A model generated the notes under the pieces. The model did not search any database and was not told the origin of the DNA. It saw only the letters and a program-made list of their open reading frames with translations. Position numbers and translations under genes: made by a program. DNA of 64,000 nt from Blepharisma japonicum (Eukaryota; Ciliophora; Heterotrichea; Heterotrichida; Blepharismidae), in the NCBI GenBank assembly GCA_949751835.1, contig CATKHK010000001.1, positions 806,001-870,000 on the forward strand, given 5' to 3'. Shown here piece after piece: positions 44,877 through 55,900 of the stretch (position 1 is its first letter; each line of letters opens with the position of its first letter).

Positions 44877-44895
44877 TATTTATTTCATATTCTTA

Positions 44896-47800
44896 TTATT
44901 TCATTTGATTAACTCTCCATGTTACAAGTTTCCCCTTCAGCCACATCTTCATTGCGATTCTTCTTGTTCGTAAGACCCTATTAAGAGCTTTTTTCTGCAT
45001 CTTGAAAATTTTTAACTCCTGCTTTAAAATTTGAAAATAAGCGGATTTTGAAACGTTTTTCGATTTAAAAAAATTGTCCAAGCAATTAAACCCAGTTTGA
45101 ATATTTTTTAAGACAAGAAACATTGTCCCTTTTTTTGGTCGTCGTCTAGGTGATAAATACATTTGAACCCTACTGAAAAAGCTGTTGAAATGCTTTTTCT
45201 TGATGCCAAATGTGATAGAAGTTAAATGTCTGAGCCCACAGCTGACATAGCTGAGCTTATATTTGGAGACTTTTAAGTAGCATTTTCATATAATTAATGA
45301 CTTTTGTTTTTCATTTGATAAATAATTGGAAATTGCTTTTACAAATCTTGAAACTTTTTTATATTTTTCTGAATCAAATTGTTTCGATTTTCGATTTGCA
45401 ATATGAAAACAGCTCATAGCAGATTTTATTTGAGTTCTTATTAATGATTCCAAAATTTGTACATGGGCAATTGTTTTGAGGGAATCATAGTTTTTCTGCT
45501 TTATTGAAGAATGCCAATGGGTAAAACACACAGAAAGTCGATAATTTATATCTTTTGATATATTTTTCAGCAGAATTTCTAATTGTTTCGCTTTCTTTTT
45601 TTGTAAATTAGCAATAACCGATATAGTCTGAAAAGACTCAGAAATTTTTCTATAGTTTGTAGCTTTATAGGCAGAATTAATTGTTTTAAATAAAAACGCC
45701 AGAGAAACTTGGTACGCTTTTGTTTTTTGGTAGCAGGATTTTAAATGAGAAAAAGACTCATGAGTTTTGGAAAGCAGCTTTGCTTCAATTATATCAGTAA
45801 GTGATTTTAAATAACTTTCAGTTTTTAATGTATATATATGGGTCTCGCTTTTTCAGGCCTGCTGCTTGTATTTCTCTTCAAATCGGGTTTGTATTGTAGA
45901 AATCTTTCACTGATTAAATCTTTTATAAAGGTATTTATTAGCTTGGGCTGTCAGCTTTTCTCGGATTCTCTGTACAAATGCAGCATGCTTATTGATGATT
46001 TTAAAAGAAATTGACAATTTTTTGGAAAAAATATTTGAAAGCTTTTTAGTTGCTTTGTCTAGCAAATTAAATACGTACATTTTCATTGTGTGTCTTTTGT
46101 ATATCATGAAACTCTTTTTGACGAGTCTTCTGTTAATAAAAAATGTTAAAAGCTTTAAGCCTCGTTTTTCTGCAGACTCAGCATATCCTCTTCTTTTTAG
46201 TCTTTTAGATTTTTCTGCATCAATATAGCTGGCAGCTTTTTTAATTAAATCACTTTCAGAATCTGAATTTTTATAGCTTAAATGGATTGTTTGTGCTAAA
46301 TTGTCTTCTTTGAAATCACGTACCTTAAAAGGACTTTTTTTAGCTGAATTTCCTCTTGATGGTTTTTTGCTGCTTCTTAATCTTTCTCCATCAGAGTTAT
46401 TGCTGGATGAAATCAATAAAGACTCATAGCTAGATGCATTCCCTGATGACTGATTTAAAGGAGTTTTGCTGCGATTTGGGTCTTTTTCTTTTACATAATG
46501 AACTTTCGGGACATGTAATGGTGGCTTTAAATGGTTTTGGCTTTGTGAAAGCGGGAGACTTTTTATAAAAGAGCTATTAGCAGAGCTTCGCTTAGAGTCA
46601 GCCCGCTCAGTCTTATCTAAAGTTTCATAGCTAAACTGAGCTACAATTTGTGATGAAGGGTTTGTATACTGCTTTTGCTCATTATCTACCACTTTTCTAA
46701 TGCTCTGACTGTGATCTTTATATGATGAGTTTTTACTTGGAACTTGGGTGTCTAAAATGTTTTGCCTTTCTTTTTTTTTATAATACAAGTTTTCTACTAC
46801 ATCTTTTGTGTCAGTTCCTTGAGTCCTTTCAGTTTGTTGGTCTATGTATTGTTGGAGTGTTCTAGCTGTGTGTTCTTCACTATGATCTAAATAGTCCTGA
46901 ACTAGAATTGGGTCTGTATCTTCTAAAGAAGAAAAAAAATTTGAAGCATGATTTCTTTTGGAATTTTCATGTGCTGACCTACTGTGGTTTGAAATTGAAA
47001 AATCAGGAGATTCGTGGTGATTGTGATTTTTCATCCCAAACTCTCCTGTAACTCGTCTCCTATTATGCTCTCCTGAAGAAAAATCTTCTATGCTTCTTCT
47101 GTGGATTCTTTTAGTCTTTTTCCCATCTTGCTCTTCAAGACTTGTTTGAATTGCTTCACTCTTTTTAAGACTTTTCATAAGAAAATTAATAGAATTTGTC
47201 TCTCTCAATTCTCTGAAGACTGTTTTTAAAGTATTTTTGTACATTTTTTCAGTGTAGCATAACAATGATTTGGTGACTAAATCTTTCCTATAAGCGATTT
47301 TTATAATCTCTATAGAATCCCGCTTCATTTTTTTTGCAGCTTTATTTAAAACTCATATAATTTTGACATAGCCTTCTGTCCTATTAAACACATTTAATTC
47401 TTTTGAAATTGGGGATAAATCAATCGATTTTCTTTCTGTTACTGGGCTTGATATTTCTGCCTCATTAGCCTTTCTGATTTCTATAACAGATTTTTTTTCC
47501 ATATAATTTTGGGAATTCCTCAGGACCTCCTGGTTATTTTCTGGGATAACTCTTAAGCTTGCATTTGCGGAAAACACTTTTCGATATTTTTTACCATCAA
47601 TACTATTAGCATCAAATCATACTGGCATTGTTGTATCCTTAAAGCTGATTTCTTCAGGTTTTTCATTAATACTTGTCCGGCTGCTAGAAATTCTTTTGGA
47701 GTTAAAAATCATTTCAGTCCTTTTAGAGGCTTCTTTTTTTCATATTCACAGATGTTTACATATAAACCTTTTTATGCAGGAAAAAATTAGTTGGGCTGCA

Positions 47801-48141
47801 TCAAGTTTATATGTCCGCAATTTTTCTTTGGGATATCGAAATCTTTCAAGCAGTTCTAAGGTAGATCTGGGGACATGAGAATAATGAGTCCTTTCTGTTG
47901 CACAAGTGTCTGGGATATTGTATTGGGGTCTTGAAGGCCCATAGGAGTGAAAAAGAGGGGTGTTGCTGCGCATGCTTTCGTTGGAAACTGGCTTGCTTAT
48001 TTTTTGAGAATTTTGGTGGGGAGAAGTGCTTCGATGTGGATTAGAACGAAGGGGAGAGCGAGAGAGTGTACGCATTCGTTTTTTCCTTGCGAGGTCTGTT
48101 TTAAAGTTTTCAAGAGTTTTAAGAAGGTCTGAAATTTCCAT
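44896..48141 (-). CDS. Large Ser-rich protein with C-terminal helical repeats (possibly Sfi1-like)
   Basis: A 1081-residue frame from ATG at 48141 to TAA at 44896, continuous through TGA-Trp codons at 47746, 47740, 47617, 47353, 45907, 45853 and 45286. The N-terminal part (about 1-580) is Ser/Arg/Asn/His rich and likely disordered and phosphorylated (TLSRSPLRSNPHRSTSP, RSSKKPSRGNSAKKSPF). The C-terminal ~450 residues are basic helices in which aromatic residues recur every ~25-35 positions, often followed by Lys/Arg (LYKRFNQWK, LIIWKCYLK, VCFTHWHSS). That recalls the Sfi1 centrin-binding repeat (hydrophobics then F..W), but the match is loose. A basal-body role is inference. I recognise no enzyme domain. 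Confidence 0.75.
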
Positions 48142-48789
48142 TTTCAACTCTTTTGAATTAATTAAAAGGAAATGAGAAGTTTATTAAAAATAATTTTTAG
48201 GAAAAGTGAATGATTTAAGGATTTGTGTGGGAAATGATAAAAGATTCATAATTTTAATTAATAAATTAATGAAATAAATAAATGTTGGGATTTTTTTGGA
48301 AATAATATATGCTTGGCTTATTATAAATATAGAGATTAGTTAATATCTTTTTTGCTGGATGGGTTAATTTGGGCATTCATTATATTATAAATATGCATAA
48401 ATTTTAGTTTCTGTTTTTAATATACATTTTTCTGATAAAAAGTATGGCATTTAAGATTAATTAACAATAAAATAATTAATTCATTAACGTTTATTAATTC
48501 CAAATCTTTATATATTTAAAAAATTGAATTCATGCTTACTAAAATTTATAAAATAACATTTTAATGGCTATCTTTAATTTACAGCTACTGATGTGATTGT
48601 CGTAATAGCTATTTATTATTTATAACTGAAAAAATATATATCCAAAATATTTCTACCTAAGCAATACTCTTATCTTGGCTTTTTTACAATTGTTTTTCAA
48701 GTATACCATGCAAATATCACAAGACAGACATGCTTTCATAAACTTTTCTTATACTTTTATATCTTATACGACATATTGATTAATAACGA
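48142..48789. other. Intergenic region, divergent, no gene seen
   Basis: About 650 nt, very AT-rich, with many TTAATTAA-like runs. No coding stretch, RNA gene or long repeat is recognised; it separates two divergent starts. Confidence 0.5.
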
Positions 48790-49350
48790 ATGAACTTAAT
48801 TTCTTACCTAAAAATATTTCTGACATTACTTAAAATGAAAAATTCATTCCCACTCCCAGCTCCCAAAGAAATCTTTTGTATGCCAGATCTCGAGTCTGAA
48901 TTCAAATGCTCATACTGTAATACTTCATTCTTTACTTTAGATGATTTATTGCATCACAATTCAGACTATAAATATTCAGTTACTAGTGTAGCCACTGGAA
49001 TTGAGACTCCAATTCCAGTGAAAATATTTTCAAACTTTGAAAAACAGACTTTAATTGCTGAAAGCGAAATTAAAGTAATTGAATGCAATGAATGCCTTAG
49101 ACGTTTTTCTTCAGAAAAAGGCTTAAATCAGCATGTGGGAAAAGTCCACAATTTCAATCGAAAATCAGTAAAATGCCATTTATGCATCAAAAAGTTTAGA
49201 GAAGGTTCAGCTTTGAAATTTCACATAAGGCAAGTGCATGATAAAACTACAAGAGTCAAGTGCGATTATTGCCAAAAGGTGTTTTACAGTAAATATGTGC
49301 TTATAAAGCATAGGAATAAGTGCCTTATGAAGATGAAAACCGAAAATTAA
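48790..49350 (+). CDS. C2H2 zinc-finger protein
   Basis: Up to 186 residues; ATG at 48790 opens the frame, but ATG at 48835 (MKNSFPLPAP) is an equally good start, and the 15 residues between them are hydrophobic and unlike the rest. Four Cys2-type units follow: CSYCNTSFFTLDDLLHHNSD (imperfect), CNECLRRFSSEKGLNQH...H, CHLCIKKFREGSALKFH...H and CDYCQKVFYSKYVLIKHRNKC (last ligand Cys, C2HC). Linkers are not the TGEKP type. It is likely a nucleic-acid-binding protein, possibly a transcription factor. No TGA is used and no intron is needed. Confidence 0.85.
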   Translation: MNLISYLKIFLTLLKMKNSFPLPAPKEIFCMPDLESEFKCSYCNTSFFTLDDLLHHNSDYKYSVTSVATGIETPIPVKIFSNFEKQTLIAESEIKVIECNECLRRFSSEKGLNQHVGKVHNFNRKSVKCHLCIKKFREGSALKFHIRQVHDKTTRVKCDYCQKVFYSKYVLIKHRNKCLMKMKTEN

Positions 49351-49648
49351 AATAATTAATGACTTAAAAAGCCAAAAATATTAATCGCTTTAATTGTTTA
49401 AAACAAAATTTTGAGAATAAATTATTAGATATATAAATTATATAGAGATGCTTGTTGAGAATATAGGTTTTATGATTTATTAACTGCTGGTGGTTTTAAA
49501 AAATTTTTTTATATTATTAGAACAAAAAACTAATTTATTAACTACGATGATAATTTTAAGTTAAAATTATGCTTTAAGAAAGAAATTTTTCATTTTTCAT
49601 TATATAATTTATTAATATAGTTTTTGAAATCTATCATTAATCAAATAA
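49351..49648. other. Intergenic region, no gene seen
   Basis: 298 nt of AT-rich DNA between tandem plus-strand genes, with A/T runs only. Confidence 0.5.
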
Positions 49649-51844
49649 ATGGCAGACGTAAGAGACTTTTCTATTAGCCCATCTACATTGTCTGAGCTAT
49701 TTAAAAATAGAAGCTATAAAACCCAAAACTCCATAGAAAGCCTTAAAGCCTATGGTGGTGTCGAAGGTCTTTGCCTTCAATTGCAGACTGACTTATGCAA
49801 TGGAATTGATGATAGTCCTGGAAAGATTTCTAAAAGAGCCAAACATTTCGGTGATAATAAATTTGAACAAAAAGTCCTGGAAGCATCATTTTTTGAGCAT
49901 TTAAAAGACCAATTAACTGACTATACATTATTATTAATTTTGGCTCTTTCTTCAGTGTCAATTATTATTGGTGTCTTTGCAGGAACAGCTGAATATATAG
50001 GTAATTTTAAAGCTCTGATTTCTATCTGAATTTTAAATGTGATTTATACAGTTTATAGCTATAAAATAACAAAAAATTTAAGTGCTTTGAAGGCACTAAA
50101 TTGGAAAGTGAAGGTTATAAGAGCTGGGGCTGAAAAAGAGATTTCCAGGAATGACTTATTTACTGGGGATTTATTAATAGTTTCAAAAGGGGATGTTTTG
50201 CAGGCTGATGGAATTCTTATAAAAGGATCAATACTAGACGTAAAAGAAAGCGAAAATCTACAGATATCTAATAAAACCCCTATTTTAGGCTCTGAAAATT
50301 CCTTAAATCCATTTATTTATTTTAATACAAAAATTCTTGAAGGCAATGGAGTGGTGCTTGTTTGTACCGTAGGAAAATATACGAGTAAGCCAGAAAATAT
50401 TCCAGAATCAGACGAAGAAGAAATTTCTTTACTTCAGTACAAAATTGAGGAAAAGGCAGAATCTTGGGGAAATATCGGGCTTATTTCATCAATAATTATT
50501 ATTCTTGTGCTTCTCATTATATTCTTTTATCATTCAATTGTTGACTGAAAATGGGGAGCTGCAGGGACAATTGAGGTGCTTTCTATTTTCGTAGCGGGAT
50601 TAACACTTATTATTGTTTCAATCCCTGAAAACTTTCCTGTTTTCATCAGTAAGTATTTTGCTTATGCTATTGAACAAATTGCTAAAGAGAATATTTTCAT
50701 TAAAAATGTTGGCCAAATTGAAGTGATTGGAGAAATTTCCACTGTAATTATAAGCGGCCAGAAGGAAAGCACAAAAAGTTTATACAATTTAATACAAAGA
50801 CTCAAAAATTCAGGAATCACAATAAAAATTGTGACTGAAGAAGACATAAAAATAGGTAAAGATATTAGTGAAAGCTATGGGATTACAGATGATTTTACAA
50901 TGGACGCAGAAATATTAAAAAAAAGAGTCCCGGGGCTAATTAGTATTTTAGATTTAAATAAAGAAGACCAAAAAGCAGAATATATTATAAACTCTTTTAA
51001 AAGTGCGACAGAAAATGTCAAAGTTTTTGTGAACTGTACGCCAAATGATAAAATTATTATAGCAAAAGCTATAAAAGCTTCTGGAGAAATCATAGCCTCC
51101 ATAGGAACATGCCAAACCGATTCTTCAATATTAGAAATCTCCGATGTCGGAATTTCCACATCATCAAGTAGTCAAATTTGTATGGCTGCTTCTAGTATTA
51201 TTTTGCCTGACAATAACTATGAAGCCTTTATTAATGTTTTAAAATGCAGCAGAAATCTTGTACTATCTACCCAAAAGCTATTAGTTCTTCGAGAAGTGTC
51301 CATTTTCGTGCTACTTTTTATCTGTTTAATTGGAGTTTTTACATCTGGAAGATTGCTATTTAATGGAGTCCAATTGATATGGTTATCCTTTTTACTAGAT
51401 ATACTGGGAACTTTAGTTTTTACGATTAATTATGCTGGAAATAACGAGACAGAGACTAAACCTTTTAAAAGTGAAGACGAAATTGTGAATAGAGATATGA
51501 AGATCATGATAAGAGCTCAAATTCTTTATCAAGCTTTGGTACTAGTTTTTCTATATTTAGGAAGTCAAAGTTCATTAATTTTTCATACATTTATTCTATT
51601 GCAAATATTCAATGAATTGAACTTGGTGAATTGGAGTTTTAAGAATATTCAAGCAATTGCAGTAGTAGTATTAAGCTTGATAACGCATTATTTAGCTATA
51701 GAATACGCTGGAAGCTGATTAGACTTTCAAAAGCTAAGTTGTGAGGACCATTTTTATTGCATTATACTTGCAGCTGGCTCTCTGGCAGCATCATTTATAG
51801 CAAAATTACTATTTAAACTTGGTGAAAAGAAAAAAGATAATTAA
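49649..51844 (+). CDS. Catalytically dead PMCA-like P-type ATPase lacking the nucleotide domain
   Basis: A 731-residue membrane protein, continuous through TGA-Trp codons at 50027, 50546 and 51716, ending in TAA at 51842. The N-terminus resembles plasma-membrane Ca-ATPases (YGGVEGLCLQLQTD, RAKHFGDNKFE, FFEHLKDQLTDYTLLLILAL). The A domain and M3-M4 follow, with SIPENFP in place of PEGLP (the Glu is kept). Where the phosphorylation motif DKTGT should be (~366) it reads VIISGQKEST, without Asp, and the ~200-residue nucleotide-binding domain is missing. The frame passes directly to P-domain-like LKNSGITIKIVTEEDIKIG. GDGxND is GTCQTD (~485). The C-terminal helices (~530-730) are present. It cannot work as an ATP-driven pump; a regulatory or scaffold role is inference. 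Confidence 0.85.
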
Positions 51845-51958
51845 AATTAAAATCTACTTAGAAAAGCCTAGCTATTTATTAACGAAAATCATTAATACCT
51901 TTTTTTTACATTAGGCATAAATCCTCTTAAGTATATTATTAAATTTCTGTGTCAAAAT

Positions 51959-52969
51959 ATGAATCGAAAGATCATTTTAGTCCAAAGACCCCAAGGACTC
52001 CCAAAAGATGAAGACTTCAAGCTCGTTGAAGAACCCCTCAACACAGCCTTAGAAATTGGTGAAGTTCTCGTCAAAGTAGAATGGATTTCTATTGACCCAG
52101 CCCAAAGAGTCTGAATAGGTGCCGGAAGATCATATATAACCCCTGTAAGCGTCGGATCGGTCGTCAAAGGAATGGGTGCTGGTATTGTAGTTTTTTCTAA
52201 AAGTCCGGCATTTAAGCGTGGTTCATTTGTGACAGGGTTTTTACACTGGCAGGAGTACGCAAAAGTTAAAGCCTCTGACATAATTCGTCTTCCTTCATAT
52301 GTGAACCCGCACCTTCACTTAGGGGTTTTAGGTATGACAGGACTTACTGCTTATGTAGCAGTAAATGAAATAGCGAAACCAAGAAAAAAGGAAACTATGG
52401 TCGTCTCTACAGCTGCAGGGGCAGTTGGGTCTATTGCCTGCCAATTGGGAAAAATCAGAGGTTGCCGCGTTATCGGCCTTTCTGGGTCTGATGCCAAAAA
52501 TAGGTGGCTTACAGAAATAGGTGTGGACGGTGTTATTAACTACAAAACAGTGCCAAACCTGACACAAGCCTTAAAAAATCTCTGCCCTGAAGGTATTGAC
52601 ATTTACATTGACCTTGTCGGCGGGGATATACTAGACGCAGTCTTATTAAATATCAAAAAATACGCAAGGATCGTCATGTGTGGAGCCATTTCTTCTTATA
52701 ACCTCAAAAGAGCCCCACCGATCCGCTATTATCCTCTCATAATCTCACAATCAGCCTCAGTTGAAGGATTTATTGTATGGGAACACAGAAATAAATTTGA
52801 CATAGCAGTGAAAAATCTCAGTAAATGGATAAAAGAAAACAAAATAAAGCACAAAGAACACATCGTCGACGGCATTGAAAACGCCCCAAGAGCTTTAAGA
52901 ATGGTAATGACTGGGGAAAATTTTGGGAAAATGGTGGTAAAAGTGGAACATCAGAGTCCTAAAATTTAA
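51959..52969 (+). CDS. MDR-family NADP-dependent oxidoreductase (prostaglandin reductase-like)
   Basis: A 336-residue medium-chain dehydrogenase/reductase without catalytic zinc. ATG at 51959 is in frame with the rest through a TGA-Trp codon at 52112-52114, in SIDPAQRVWI, the exact place where this family has a Trp (DPAQRGWM). The nucleotide site is VVSTAAGAVGSIACQLGKI followed by GCRVIGLSGS, and the body has GMTGLTAYVAV, FDIAV and GKMVVKV. This is the pattern of the leukotriene B4 12-hydroxydehydrogenase/CurA group, which reduce alpha,beta-unsaturated ketones and aldehydes with NADPH, for example lipid-peroxidation products. Its stop lies 7 nt from the stop of the convergent kinesin. Confidence 0.92.
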
Positions 52970-52976
52970 CAATTAA

Positions 52977-55900
52977 TTATTGAGTTTCACAATTTTGTGA
53001 GTAATCAGAGTCGCGCTGCTTTAGCTCTTTGCGGTCCTTTCGACTGTTTTTTAGCTCGCTGGGGAGGAAGCCTTTTTTCTTTTCGCCACGCTTGCGAGGC
53101 ATAATGTCGATTGGAGACATTTCTTGGAGTTTTTTGAATTTTTGCAGCTCTGATTTGAGGTCTGAGTTTTCTTCTTCGAGGAGACGTAAGGATTTTTCTA
53201 GTTCTCGCTTCTGCTTGGTGAGGTTTCGGCTGCCTTGAAGAAGCATTTCGTTGTCAATTTTGATGCTTTCATAACTTTTCTTGAATTTTGTTAAGTCTTC
53301 TTCTGAGCATTTTTGCTTAAATTCAGCGTCTTGGATTTTCTTGTAAAGGTCATGTCTCTCGGACTCGAAAATCGACTTTACCATGCTTTCATCAATCAGG
53401 TCACTTTGGAGTCTTTTATAAGAGTTTCTTCGCTTTAAGTTTGTGATTTCTTCTTCACTGTTAGAGATTATTTTTTCTTTTTTTGAAAGTAAATTCGATA
53501 GGTCAGAATTTTCTTTTTCCAGCTGCTCAAGGGTTTCTTGGAGCTTCTTTTTGTCATCTTTTAAGTCTTTTAATGTTTTTTCATGCTCTTGCACTGTAGT
53601 TTTCCATTGTTCTACCTGGTCTTTAAGCTCAAAAATTCTTTCTTTATTCTTTTCATTACTTCTATTAATAGCTGCTTGCTGATTCTGATAAAATTCTTCC
53701 TTAAGCTTTGAGTATTCTATATCCTTCTGTATTAAAGCTTGATTCAATGACGAATTTTCTTGCAAATATTTATCTAGTGTCGCTTGCAATTTATCATGGT
53801 CTTTATTTGTATTATTTTTCTCCAGTTCTTCTATTTTCGACACCAAGGTTGAGTTTTCTTCATTTGTCTGTTCATAAGCCAATTTTACTTCGTTTAATTC
53901 TGTTTCAGTGTATTCCAGCTTCTGTATAAGTTCTTCATTTTTTGTTGTTAAGTTTGACAATTCATTGTCCAAACTGTCTTTTTCATTAGAATTTTCTTGT
54001 AAAAAATCAGATAACTCATCGAGTCTTGACTGAGCAGTTGTATATAAAGCTTCATAGTCTGCCATTCTAGCTTTAAACTCATTCATCTCATGCTCAAGTT
54101 TTTCTTTTTCGTTTGTGTTCTCTTGCAAATAATTGGAAAGTTCATCAAGTTTAGATTGAGAAGCATTATATAAAGCTTCAAATTCTGATTTTTGGTCAAT
54201 TAGAGACTGGTTGTCTGATTGGAGAGATTTTATTAGAACTGAAAATTCTTCGAGTTTCGAGAGAGAAGAGTTGTATGAGATTTCTATATCTGAAGATTTT
54301 TGCAGCAAAGATTGGTTTTCTGATTGTGCTAATGATAGTAGGGTTGATAGCTCAGCGATTTTTGACTGTAGATTGGAAGAAATAGAGCTTAGTTCAGAGT
54401 TTTTGGAAAGAAGTCTATCATTTTCAAGCTGTGTAGATTCTAAAAGACTGGTTATTTCTCCTATAAATTGCAATTGGTCATTTAAATTATTTTGCAATTC
54501 TGATACTTTTTTATTTAATTCTTCTTTTTCTTTTTCAAAGCTCTCTATGATTACTTCATATTCCCTTATCTCATTTTCAATATTTTCATAATTTTTCAGC
54601 TTTTCCCTGTCCTCATCGTTCTTTTCTTTCATTCTTTTTATCTCCTGTTGCATTATTTCTATTTTTTTACAATTTTCTTCATTATTCTTTTTTTCTTCAA
54701 AAATTATTCCTTGGTACTCATTAATTTCTCCACATAAAATTTCATTTTTATCAGCCTCAAATTTTAGTTGAGACTCCAAAGTTCTGACTGTTTCATTTAA
54801 TGGCTTATCCTTGCTTTCAATATATTCATACAGATATTTCAGCTCGCTTTCTAATTTCTCTAAATCTTTAGCATGCTCTTCAGCTAGATTTTTATTAACT
54901 TTTTCTAAATTTTCATATGAAGATACAGCAGATAAGCAAACTTCTTCATATTCCTTTACTTTGGCTTCCAATTCAGAGGCTCCTTCTATTTGTTTTTCTA
55001 GCTCGCTTATCTGGATTTCTTGCTCTCTTACAATTCTAGCTTGCTCCTCAAATTTGTCTAGCAAAACTTTATTTCTTTCATTAAGGATTTCAATCTGGGT
55101 TTCCCTCTCAGTCTTTTCTACCTCTTTCATATTCAAAATTTGAAGCAGCTCTTGATAATCTCTTTCCAGCTTGCTCAACATCAGTACATCGTCCCTCCTT
55201 ATAAACTCATCAATTTTCGCATTCAAAAATCCTATATTTTCCCTCAGCCTATAATTTTCAGCCATTTTTTCTTCAATTTCTTTATTTTTCAGAATTTTTA
55301 TTTCTTCAATTTGGAACATCATCATTTCTTTTTCATTTTCCAAACAATTTATTGAATCTAAATACTGCTGGACGTCTACAGTTTTTTCAGCATGATTTTG
55401 TATTTGCTCATTTAAAAGTTCGCCTTCCATTATGATAATTTGGTATTTTTCTTCATAGTCATTTTTTATTTTTTCTATATCTTTTCTGAGACTGGCTATA
55501 GTTTCGTCTCTTTCTATAAGCATGGTTTCTAAGGTCGCTATGTATTCTTTGTCTTCTATTGTTTGGTTTTTCGTTTTTCGACTCATAAATAAGCTTGATT
55601 GGATTCTGCTTCTTCGTTCTTCATTAGAAGCTGGAGTATTGAAGCTTGCAGGGCTTGGCCTTTCTGAATGCACAATCCTATTCTGGATTTCTCTGAGCTT
55701 TTCTTCTTTTTCGATTAAAGCTTTTTTTAAATTTTCGTTATCATTTTCAACCTTTTCTAAAATTGCTGAATGATATGTATCTTTTTCATTATTTTCTATT
55801 TTCAGCCTAGTCAGTTCCTGGTTTTTGTCATTTAATGAATCTTGTAATTCTTCTATTCTTAATTGTAGCTTTTTCATCTCGTCCTGTATATTTTTTAGCT

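Noticed and set aside
53029-55773. Plus-strand Ser/Phe-rich open frames opposite the kinesin coiled coil
   Set aside because: They are antisense shadows of Glu/Lys-rich coiled-coil codons; no domain and no coherent start.
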